From: a virus
DNA length: 40,410 bases
IMG/VR virus record: IMGVR_UViG_3300037277_000065
Location: 1 to 40,410 of that record
Direction: 5' to 3' (one strand)
The position numbers and the translations under genes were made by a program. The notes below the pieces were generated by a model that did not search any database, was not told the origin of the DNA, and saw nothing but the letters and a program-made list of their open reading frames with translations. Shown one piece after another: positions 9,101 through 15,399 of this stretch (its first letter is position 1; each line of letters begins with the position of its first letter).

Positions 9101-10593
9101 GAATCAAGTCTGAGTATCTTATTCGCTGTAGGCGTTGTTACAACGTCTGACGATGCTATTGCATCTGTAATTCCATAGCCAGATAAGCTTGCGGGTGTGT
9201 GAAGAACTCCACTCCATTCAACAGAGCTTGCAGTGCCAGCAGTATATTGTGCGTAACCAGCTGGAAGATTTAATTTTGTATCATCAACTACAAAGAACAT
9301 GGATCCTGTATCTTGTTCTTTTACAGTGTCTCCATTCTGAACTGTAGCTGTCGTAAGGGCGAATCTGGCTGTTTGATTAGCAACTATAGCTAATCTTTCT
9401 ATCGCAGCAGCAGGAAGTCTAGCTATATCTATAATACCACTTGTAATTTTACTAGCATCGATATTTTGACTTACCTGACCCGAAGAATCTAATCCAGCAT
9501 AACCATTGGCAATACCTTTGTTTGCGGAATTCTCAGGAGTAAATCCAAGAGCATTCTGCTTACTATTGAATGTTGCCCAGTCTATATTAGACAAATATCC
9601 ACTCTGTGTAGACGACGATTGTTTAACTTGAACTGTAACACCAGAACCTATTGCCGCCCCAGTACCACCAGTGATAGTAAGTACAGAAGAAGTTGATTCT
9701 GAGATATTTCCTTTGGTTAATGTTGGTTCTGCTCCTACAGATGGTGCATCTAAAGTTACATCAGAAGTGAGTGCGAATCCATTTACTTTTCTAGTGTCTA
9801 CAACGGGAGTATATCCTAATGATGATTGCTTACTATTAAAGGTTGACCAGTCTGAGTCTGAAAGATATCCAGATTGAGAAGACGATGCTTGGCTAACCTC
9901 TATAGTTACACCAGACCCTATTACTGCTCCAACACCGCCAATGATGTTTAATATTGACGACATAGTTTCAGAAACATTGCCTTTTGTTAAAGTTGGTTCA
10001 GCACCAACATCAGAATAGTCCAATGTTACGTCAGAACTCAAAGGATGATTGTTCACTTTTCTAGTGTCTGCTACTGGAGTATATCCAAGACTATCTTGCT
10101 TTCCATTGAATGAAGTCCAATCAGTACTTGTTAGATAACCAGCTTGTGCAGATGTTGCTTGCTTTACCTGGACTGTTACTCCAGAGCCTATTACTGCTCC
10201 AGTGCCACCAGAAATAGTCAATACAGACGACGTGGACTCTGTCACGTTGCCTTTACTTAGAACAGGCTCATAAACACCTGAATGATTATGCGTAGTAGGT
10301 GAAAAATGATTAGCTGTATATCCGCCAAGTTTTTCTACATCAACACCAGTCAAAGTAGAATTTTGCTTTATTCGAATATGATTCGTTGAATCTTGCTCAA
10401 AATAACTATCATTAAGATAGTCTTGTGAGCCAGAAGCGCCAACTTTCGTTCCACCTATAGGAGATAGAGGCATACCACTACCATTTCCTATAAAGAGCTC
10501 TTTGGTGTCCATGGTGAACAAAGGTTCTCCCGCCCCGGCTTCTGAAGGCATGGTAGATTTCATACCCCTTTTTATCTTTATGGTGTGTGCCAT
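6181..10593 (-). CDS. giant modular tail fibre protein, 1470 aa
   Basis: A long fibre built from modules. Residues 1-45 are the Mtd-type anchor (IKIKRGMKSTMP, then GEPLFTMDTKELFIG), followed by SYFEQDSTNHIRIKQ, shared with the 420-aa fibre. A roughly 50-residue unit with core SSVLTITGGTGAVIGSG and GYLSSTDWTTFN occurs six times, near residues 115, 203, 293, 537, 628 and 1337. Several copies are followed by LGYTPV and VGAEPTLTK spacers. A large non-repeated region lies at about 670-1020. A second duplicated unit (QLTSTV, APFVV, NLNVD, CGVND, LWTASK) occurs near 1170 and at the C-terminus. It is a receptor-binding or shaft protein by homology; the tip and receptor are unknown. AGGAGGTATAGGAG precedes the ATG. 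Confidence 0.9.
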   Translation of the reverse strand: MAHTIKIKRGMKSTMPSEAGAGEPLFTMDTKELFIGNGSGMPLSPIGGTKVGASGSQDYLNDSYFEQDSTNHIRIKQNSTLTGVDVEKLGGYTANHFSPTTHNHSGVYEPVLSKGNVTESTSSVLTISGGTGAVIGSGVTVQVKQATSAQAGYLTSTDWTSFNGKQDSLGYTPVADTRKVNNHPLSSDVTLDYSDVGAEPTLTKGNVSETMSSILNIIGGVGAVIGSGVTIEVSQASSSQSGYLSDSDWSTFNSKQSSLGYTPVVDTRKVNGFALTSDVTLDAPSVGAEPTLTKGNISESTSSVLTITGGTGAAIGSGVTVQVKQSSSTQSGYLSNIDWATFNSKQNALGFTPENSANKGIANGYAGLDSSGQVSQNIDASKITSGIIDIARLPAAAIERLAIVANQTARFALTTATVQNGDTVKEQDTGSMFFVVDDTKLNLPAGYAQYTAGTASSVEWSGVLHTPASLSGYGITDAIASSDVVTTPTANKILRLDSNAKLPADITGDAGTLGGHNSAYFSPTTHDHAGVYEPVLTKGNLTESTSSILTITGGTGAVIGSGLTVRVKQASSSQDGYLSSADWTTFNGKQAALGFTPVPDTRTVNSKALSSNISLSASDVGAEPTLTKGNLSETTSSVLTITGGTGAVIGSGATIRVKQASGSQDGYLSSTDWTSFNGKLDTSTYTANDILTKIKTVDGAGSGLDAEFLTGYKYSDFTFNNQGFVNSALTTIALSGTEKDTFTLAPTGTTWQYYYLGDLVTITGSKSITLPDLGGGTHFSGIHYIYIDNTTGTLKSNNAVWDLEAVLPVAIIVWNQSNTSGARAVLADERHTIKYAPRLHKYLHLTRGTQKISGGAISGFTLLTATDAGVTYGLASTTIADEDIFITIPTMTDGAGTGANNTLFYHTGVSTWGWKSGQNFSFIPGANGRLQYDSPSTGLTQCANNRYLNSYIFATNFVGEAAYAVVWSQQEYTSAALAEAESISNLDFTNFPVTEFVPLYQITWRTDNAFASTGSSRIEKVISINISSAQVTGTVTSGDHNVLINRDVAGSHPATAITTDTSNRFVSDAQITSWTAKLDASAYTAADVLTKIKTVDGAGSGLDSELLNGQLASYYTDIASRLGYTPVNKVGDSMSGQLTSTVTTGTAPFVVASTSKVSNLNVDSVDGCGVNDAGTTTSDLWTASKVQSAINAVLGANDAMVFKGTIDCSANPNYPAADAGWTYKVSVAGKIGGVAGPNVEIGDSLFCITDSTASGTQAAVGASWNILQVNLDGAVISSSVSSTDNQIARFDLATGKIIQTSLATIDDSGNVNIPTGTKYKINNVNLAATDVGAEPTLTKGNLTESTSSILTITGGTGAIIGSGLTVQVKQSSGSQAGYLSSGDWTTFNNKQTAIGYTPVNKAGDSMSGQLTSTVAVGTAPFVVTSTTKVANLNVDAVDNCGVNDSGTTTGDLWTASKIMAYVGALKFRTF
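6464..6501 (-). repeat. 38-bp inverted repeat, copy A
   Basis: Read on the minus strand this 38-bp stretch, within the last repeat unit of the 1470-aa fibre (about residues 1365-1377), is identical to plus-strand 17471-17508 in the 746-aa fibre. The two copies face each other about 11 kb apart. Confidence 0.85.
10117..10170 (-). repeat. 54-bp inverted repeat, copy A
   Basis: Read on the minus strand, these 54 bases (residues about 142-159 of the 1470-aa fibre, covering ATSAQAGYLTSTDW) match plus-strand 17819-17872 of the 746-aa fibre at every base, in inverse orientation and in the same coding frame. Confidence 0.9.
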
Positions 10594-10606
10594 CTCCTAT
10601 ACCTCC

Positions 10607-10828
10607 TTAAAATCCTCCTCCATCGAGGGGGTCTGTCTTGCCTAATTTGTTATTCTCCAAGTCAATAATATCAGCCTCTGCCTGCTTTACTTCTTGAGGC
10701 TCTACAGTCACTCCATCAAGAGTAATTCTGTTTGATTCATCAACAATGCCATCTGGAGGATTTATATCTGGACCACTTCCTCCACCGCCACCATTAACGA
10801 TTATTACAACGCCACCACTAAAAGGCAT
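10607..10828 (-). CDS. small glycine-rich protein, 73 aa
   Basis: A 73-residue protein with a glycine run (VNGGGGGSGPDINPPDG) after a hydrophobic N-terminus, and the C-terminal end DGGGF. The terminal motif recalls the DGGTF and DGGVWG ends of the neighbouring fibre-type proteins, so a place in the fibre or baseplate is plausible. It sits 13 bases before the 1470-aa fibre gene and 12 bases after the 99-aa gene, in one leftward operon. The function is unknown. Confidence 0.7.
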   Translation of the reverse strand: MPFSGGVVIIVNGGGGGSGPDINPPDGIVDESNRITLDGVTVEPQEVKQAEADIIDLENNKLGKTDPLDGGGF

Positions 10829-10840
10829 AGTTACCCCTCC

Positions 10841-11140
10841 TTACGTATTGTTTATTCCTACAAGACCTCTCCATTTTAACTTTTGTCCAGCTGCACCAAC
10901 TACAATAATTCTATTTACTGGCATACCAACGATTCCATCTGAAGAACTGCTTGCAATGTACATGCTGTCTTCATCGTTGTTAAATTTGATTTCTAATGGA
11001 GCTACCACCGCAGTTATTTCTATTGTATTTAATTGCTTGTCAAAAGTTATTACTTCATTAGCAGATACAGTTGTATATACTCCCGATGGGCCGTGTGAAG
11101 CAGAGAAATGAGAATGAATCATTCCAAGACCTAAAAGCAT
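10841..11140 (-). CDS. hypothetical fibre-operon protein, 99 aa
   Basis: A 99-residue, mostly beta-looking protein (VYTTVSANEVITF, later LKWRGLVGINNT) with no domain I can name. It is the first gene of the leftward operon that continues with the 73-aa protein and the giant fibre. A GAGGCGGTGA ribosome binding site precedes the ATG, and a promoter lies about 40 bases upstream. A decoration or fibre-accessory role is a guess from context only. Confidence 0.7.
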   Translation of the reverse strand: MLLGLGMIHSHFSASHGPSGVYTTVSANEVITFDKQLNTIEITAVVAPLEIKFNNDEDSMYIASSSSDGIVGMPVNRIIVVGAAGQKLKWRGLVGINNT

Positions 11141-11176
11141 GAAATCACCGCCTCTTTATTTGATAATCCTACAATA

Positions 11177-11205
11177 ATATTATAACTTACTATATATCAA
11201 GTCAA
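11177..11205 (-). promoter_or_regulatory. promoter of giant-fibre operon
   Basis: On the minus strand TTGACT, 17 bases, TAATAT (or 15 bases to TATAAT). It lies between the terminator of the coiled-coil gene and the 99-aa gene, giving the fibre operon independent transcription. Confidence 0.65.
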
Positions 11206-11221
11206 CAACACGAGGCATAGC

Positions 11222-11255
11222 AAAAAAGGCTTGCACCATTGGTACAAGCCTTTTT
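11222..11255 (-). terminator. intrinsic terminator after coiled-coil gene
   Basis: An 11-base stem AAAAAGGCTTG (11223-11233) / CAAGCCTTTTT (11245-11255) with T run on the minus strand, about 20 bases past the stop of the coiled-coil gene. Confidence 0.85.
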
Positions 11256-11274
11256 AATATATAAACAGGGGAGT

Positions 11275-12327
11275 TTATTTACTTGGTGCGCTATTCTTGT
11301 CACGAAGAGCAGTTTCAAGAGTTGAAACAAGTTTTGCGTTAGATGCGCCCTCAACAGTCTTAGTAGCAAGAGCTTCAAGTCTAGCAGAAGAATCATCAAG
11401 CTTAGCAAGTAAGTTTTCATTACGAGCGTTAGCATCGTCAAGAGACTTAGTGAGAGTTTCAATCTTATTGTTAAGAAGAGCAACTTCGCCTTCATATTCT
11501 TTCTTGAGGTATCTTGTCTCAAAACCGTAGGATGTAGCAGCAGTCTTTTGTCCATCAACTTCTGCTTTCTTAACAGCATTTTCAAGAATGCCAGGAAATT
11601 GAGCGATCTTAGCTTCCATATCAGCTATTTCAGTTTCTCTTGATTTGATTTTAGCTTCTCTGGTATTGAGTTCAGCATCCATGTCGGCAATTTCTTTCTT
11701 ATCTTTTTCGATTTGGATGGCGAGAGCTTTTCTCTTATCAGCCATTTCATCTGAGAATTTGTCAGCGTCGATCTTTCTTTGCCTCTCAGTCGCGTATTTG
11801 TATTCTGCTTCTTCTTTTCTTCTTTTGTCAGCTTGCTCATTAATTAAGCGAGTAGATTCATTCTGGAACTCTACTTTTTTAGCCTCAATCTGATCACTGA
11901 TTTCATCAAGTGCAGCAAGAGCCTGTGCTTTTCTTTCTGAGGAAGCTTTTTCAAAAGATTCTTTAAGTTCATTTTGCGTATTAATTAAAGCGGCCAAAGT
12001 ATATGCTGATTTTTCGATACTGAACATTTCTTTAAGTTCAGCATTTTTAGCATCAATAGCAGACTGAACATCATTATATACTGCAAGCTCACTTTGAAGT
12101 TTTTCTAAATTAGATGTGAACGCTGATAACGCTCCTTGTATTGTTCCAACATTAATACTCTCAACCTTGCTCACAACAGCCTTAGTTGCTTTTTCGCTTG
12201 CTTCCTTTACAGGATCCATTACAGTTACAGCTTTAGCTTCGAGTTCTGCAACCACTTTATTGAAAGCATCCATTAGTTCTGCCTTCGTATTTTTTTCTGT
12301 TACCTTAGGTATCTCATTCTTCGCCAT
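11275..12327 (-). CDS. long coiled-coil protein, 350 aa
   Basis: Beginning MAKNEIPKVTEKN, almost the whole length is heptad-like helix rich in Glu, Lys, Ala and Gln. The stretch of about 80-260 (for example ADKRRKEEAEYKYATERQR) and the part near 280-330 are strong coiled-coil candidates. There is no signal peptide or membrane segment. I start it at 12327 because AAAGGAGG lies 10 bases upstream and a perfect promoter ends about 40 bases earlier; an upstream in-frame ATG at 12420 lies inside that promoter region and is rejected. It may be a scaffold, a tail or baseplate rod, or an internal virion protein; the sequence does not decide. Confidence 0.8.
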   Translation of the reverse strand: MAKNEIPKVTEKNTKAELMDAFNKVVAELEAKAVTVMDPVKEASEKATKAVVSKVESINVGTIQGALSAFTSNLEKLQSELAVYNDVQSAIDAKNAELKEMFSIEKSAYTLAALINTQNELKESFEKASSERKAQALAALDEISDQIEAKKVEFQNESTRLINEQADKRRKEEAEYKYATERQRKIDADKFSDEMADKRKALAIQIEKDKKEIADMDAELNTREAKIKSRETEIADMEAKIAQFPGILENAVKKAEVDGQKTAATSYGFETRYLKKEYEGEVALLNNKIETLTKSLDDANARNENLLAKLDDSSARLEALATKTVEGASNAKLVSTLETALRDKNSAPSK

Positions 12328-12364
12328 TTTTGTTTGGCCTCCTTTAATATTTGGTGTTAAACTA

Positions 12365-12393
12365 ATTATACACAATAGCGCACAGCAATGCAA
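12365..12393 (-). promoter_or_regulatory. sigma-A-type promoter, leftward (coiled-coil gene)
   Basis: On the minus strand TTGCAT, 17 bases, TATAAT. It forms a divergent pair with the rightward promoter at 12421-12449. Confidence 0.8.
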
Positions 12394-12420
12394 TAGTTTT
12401 TTCACAAAATACTGCAACAC

Positions 12421-12449
12421 TTGTTTTTTTAGCCATATAACAATATAAT
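12421..12449 (+). promoter_or_regulatory. sigma-A-type promoter, rightward (virion operon)
   Basis: TTGTTT, 17 bases, TATAAT on the plus strand, 32 bases before the 311-aa gene. It likely drives the genes up to the 211-aa protein, subject to the hairpins near 15305-15378. Confidence 0.8.
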
Positions 12450-12481
12450 TTTAGTAAGGACGAATGAAGGAGTGATTATAT

Positions 12482-13417
12482 ATGTCATCTTTACTGAAAA
12501 GTCTTGCTGGAGACACAAAGAAAATTGAAAAAATCAGCGAAGACAACGGCGAGTTTCCAATAAAACTCCATAGTTACAAAGACAAAGTAGTCACCGACTA
12601 TACCAGATATAACGTTGATCTTAATGTTGGTATCGCTAAGATAGCCTCTGCTGATGACCTCAATGACAATCAGATAGCAAGAGTTATCGAAGAGGTGAAT
12701 AACTCCGTTTACTTATTAAAGTACGCACAACTAAGACACTCTCCAGAGAGAGAAGTTATTTTTGATTTAGCGGCATTACCAACAGTCAAAGACATTATCA
12801 ATAACGGTGAACAGAAAGTAGCCTCCACAGAGAAGAAAGCTAATCAAGATAGTCTAAATTTTCTTAATTATTCTTCTCACGAAATGGGCAATCTTGTTCC
12901 AGAAAAAAGAAAAGACATTAAAGAAATCGTAGCAGAAAAGTTAGCTTCTGAATCAAAAGCATTAGATATTGAGTGTAAATCATCTTTAGATAAAGTTGCT
13001 CGAAGCATATACACTGTAGCAGAGGCTTTTGTTAAGTATGATCGTTCTTATATGAACGCACAAGACATTTTTGGCACGATGTGTAAAGAAGCTCAAGTAA
13101 CCAAGGGAGAACAAATTCTTTACAAAAAGGCTATAGATCAGAAAGTTTCTCAAATGAAAGAAGCAAAACTTCTTCCAAATGACTATGCTTTAGATTTACA
13201 ATTGGTTGATATGAATGAAAAGAATGAGTTTTCTTTAGGAAATTATAGTATGATGAAGACTGCTTCTCATTCCAAAAAAGAAACACCTATAGTTACAGAC
13301 AATGGTACCGTTATAAAGAATGTTCAAGACTTGATTACAATGGCTAATGACATAAAAGACCAACGTAGTCATGCTATAAACCTCGATAACAAAAAGAAAA
13401 AATTGAGAGCGAGGTGA
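12482..13417 (+). CDS. probable virion protein, 311 aa
   Basis: A 311-residue, highly charged, mainly helical protein beginning MSSLLKSLAGDTKKIEK, with no membrane segment. I do not recognise the family. It carries short K-x-A-S-type peptides (AKIAS, QKVAS, MKTAS) that recur in the following proteins. GAAGGAGTGA precedes the ATG and the gene opens the rightward operon, with the next gene 7 bases downstream. Its context among fibre and internal-looking genes suggests a structural or ejected role, which is inference. Confidence 0.75.
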   Translation: MSSLLKSLAGDTKKIEKISEDNGEFPIKLHSYKDKVVTDYTRYNVDLNVGIAKIASADDLNDNQIARVIEEVNNSVYLLKYAQLRHSPEREVIFDLAALPTVKDIINNGEQKVASTEKKANQDSLNFLNYSSHEMGNLVPEKRKDIKEIVAEKLASESKALDIECKSSLDKVARSIYTVAEAFVKYDRSYMNAQDIFGTMCKEAQVTKGEQILYKKAIDQKVSQMKEAKLLPNDYALDLQLVDMNEKNEFSLGNYSMMKTASHSKKETPIVTDNGTVIKNVQDLITMANDIKDQRSHAINLDNKKKKLRAR

Positions 13418-13424
13418 AAATAAA

Positions 13425-14516
13425 ATGCCCACAAATGTCGTAAAAACAAAAAAACAAGAAGAACTATGGAACAAAGCTAAAGCGAGAGCTTCTTCTGAGG
13501 GCAAGTCTGAAAATTATGCTTATATTATGGGCATATTTAAGAATATGGGTGGACTGAACAAATCAGCATCTGTTATGCTTGATGTATTGTCTAAAGAAGC
13601 TGGATTTGTTGGCAAGGTTCTTGGAAAGAATGTTGGTAAGGTAGAAAAGGATATAAGTTCCCTTAAAGGAAAGATGAGTCATACTAAGGATACAATGAAT
13701 TCGACGAAGGGTTGGCTTGGAAGAAAGTTTTCAGACTCAACAACTAGAAGAGCTATGAAGCCTGATTATGAAAAGATGAAAAATCTAAAAGGTGACTTGA
13801 AAACCCAAAAAAAAGAAACGTTTAAGGCTAGAGCAAAAACTGTTGGTGGTGCTGCTGCAATTGGTGCCGGTGTTGCCGGAGCGAAGACTATAGGCGATCA
13901 ATATTCTCAAAACAGGAACTACGGGAATAACGACGAACTTAAACCTCAATATTTGGCTTCTGATCGTAATGAATTGATAGAAAAGACAGCGAATTTAATT
14001 ATTAAAGAAGCTTCTCTTGCTGGAATAGGGAAAGGTATCAAAGACATCGCAACGCTTAAAGGTGTTAAAGCTAGCAAAGCAGTCTTAGATGCTGCATCTA
14101 ATCCAAAAATTAATTCTACGAATCCTACAGTGCTACTTCTTCGAAGCCTTAAAGATAACATCATTCACCTCAAAAAGACTAACCAGGCTTACGTAAAAGG
14201 AGCTAAAAGTCTTGGAGAAATCAAAGATAAACACTTGGGCGCCGCGATAGCCAACGCAAGAAATAGTTCATTTGCTGACAAGGCTGCACAGTCCAAGAAG
14301 AACAAGACTTTGGTAGATAAGATGAAGAATGTTATCTCTGAACAACAAAAAGTTATCGATGCGGCTGAAAGTAAATTTTCAAGCATGTATAATGAGTTAG
14401 TCAGGTTGAACCATGTGGAATCTAGCAAAGCCATTGGTCTATATGGTGGAGCGGGGGCCGCAATAGGTGGGACTGCTTACGGAGTAAACAAACTTAGAAA
14501 CAAGCAAGAAACTTGA
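13425..14516 (+). CDS. probable membrane-active virion protein, 363 aa
   Basis: Residues about 5-40 form a compact helical module (KKQEELWNKAKARAS, then YAYIMGIFKNMGG) of a type I have seen at the N-terminus of other phage proteins. A lysine-rich linker is followed by a glycine/alanine segment near 139-160 (GGAAAIGAGVAGAKTIG), and a similar one occupies the C-terminus (GLYGGAGAAIGGTAYGV, about 338-356). Such small-residue GxxxG patterns suit membrane insertion or tight helix packing. The peptides SKEAGFVG and IKEASLAG recur in neighbours. AGGTGA precedes the ATG and the gene is coupled to the one before. An ejection or pore role is inferred. Confidence 0.75.
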   Translation: MPTNVVKTKKQEELWNKAKARASSEGKSENYAYIMGIFKNMGGLNKSASVMLDVLSKEAGFVGKVLGKNVGKVEKDISSLKGKMSHTKDTMNSTKGWLGRKFSDSTTRRAMKPDYEKMKNLKGDLKTQKKETFKARAKTVGGAAAIGAGVAGAKTIGDQYSQNRNYGNNDELKPQYLASDRNELIEKTANLIIKEASLAGIGKGIKDIATLKGVKASKAVLDAASNPKINSTNPTVLLLRSLKDNIIHLKKTNQAYVKGAKSLGEIKDKHLGAAIANARNSSFADKAAQSKKNKTLVDKMKNVISEQQKVIDAAESKFSSMYNELVRLNHVESSKAIGLYGGAGAAIGGTAYGVNKLRNKQET

Positions 14517-14575
14517 TATTTAAAAGGAAGTAAATTAAAATTAAAATATAAAAATAGGTCGGGAGGTCTTTTATT

Positions 14576-15286
14576 ATGAAAAACAATGAATACCGTGAAT
14601 TAGTTGACAAATTAGCTGAAGAAATAATTGAAGGTGTTATGGAAAAAGAAGCTGGCATATCTGGTGGTAAAGCCGCTACTGTTGCTAAAGGAGTTTTTAA
14701 CAATGGCAAAACTAAAGTTAGTTCTCTTTTAAACGCAGGTGCTTCAACTTTTAAAGGCGCCAAGAACAAGGCTATTGAAGGTACTGAAAAAGTAAGACAA
14801 ATAGCTTCTGACAAACTTATCGATGCTGCAAGGAGAGCAAAAGATTCTAAAGCTTATGGCGTTGGTAGAGGTATGCTCGGTTCAACAAAAACTAAGGTTG
14901 GAGTTGGTGCTGTTTCTGGTGGAGCTTCAGGTTTCGGAGCAGGTTATGTTGTAGGCTCTGGCAATGAAGAAACTAAGGCGGCTGCCATTATAGGTGACTT
15001 AATTGAAAAAGTTGCTGCTCACAATTCTATCTCTGTAGAAGATACTTGTGAAATTCTTGAAAGGGTTGCGGCTAGTTATGAAGATGCTAAACTACGTAAA
15101 CAAGCAGCAGAAGAAGTTTATGCGGAGGCTGAAGCACAAGAAGAAGCAGTGGCACAGGTTCTTGAAGAACTTGGACTCCCAGCTGACATACTTGATCAAG
15201 ACATTGATGAAGAAGGCGACGTGGATGAAGAGTACGAAGAAGACGATGAAACTGACGAAGACGAAGGCGAAGGCGACGAAGAATAA
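14576..15286 (+). CDS. probable virion protein with acidic tail, 236 aa
   Basis: Three parts can be seen. A lysine/alanine-rich N-terminal half contains EKEAGISGGKAA. A glycine-zipper-like segment lies near 104-126 (VGVGAVSGGASGFGAGYVVG). The C-terminal 30 residues are an almost purely Asp/Glu tail. The acidic tail could mimic DNA or bind a basic partner in the capsid; that is inference. GGGAGG lies before the ATG, 60 bases after the preceding stop, and two hairpins follow the gene. No known family is recognised. Confidence 0.75.
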   Translation: MKNNEYRELVDKLAEEIIEGVMEKEAGISGGKAATVAKGVFNNGKTKVSSLLNAGASTFKGAKNKAIEGTEKVRQIASDKLIDAARRAKDSKAYGVGRGMLGSTKTKVGVGAVSGGASGFGAGYVVGSGNEETKAAAIIGDLIEKVAAHNSISVEDTCEILERVAASYEDAKLRKQAAEEVYAEAEAQEEAVAQVLEELGLPADILDQDIDEEGDVDEEYEEDDETDEDEGEGDEE

Positions 15287-15304
15287 TTAAATATAAACTA
15301 GCAT

Positions 15305-15324
15305 AACTAAAGTTCTCTTTAGTT
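15305..15324 (+). terminator. short hairpin, possible terminator
   Basis: Eight-base arms AACTAAAG (15305-15312) and CTTTAGTT (15317-15324) around TTCT, just after the 236-aa gene, with a short T-rich tail. It may partly terminate or stabilise the message. Confidence 0.5.
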
Positions 15325-15337
15325 TCTAAGAATGATG

Positions 15338-15378
15338 ATTTAAGGCATTTCTTTAAAAATTAAAGAAATGCCTTAAAT
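15338..15378 (+). other. 19-bp perfect hairpin before 559-aa gene
   Basis: Arms 15338-15356 and 15360-15378 are perfectly complementary over 19 bases with a three-base loop. It lies just upstream of the AAGGAGG site and ATG (15400) of the next gene. There is no T run after it, so RNA processing (RNase III-like) or translational control is at least as likely as termination. Confidence 0.75.
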
Positions 15379-15399
15379 ATTATAAGGAGGTATCGTCGT

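Noticed and set aside
12328-12420. Upstream in-frame extension of the coiled-coil protein with a hydrophobic, signal-like N-terminus
   Set aside because: The region contains the perfect leftward promoter and no ribosome site; AAAGGAGG clearly supports the ATG at 12327.
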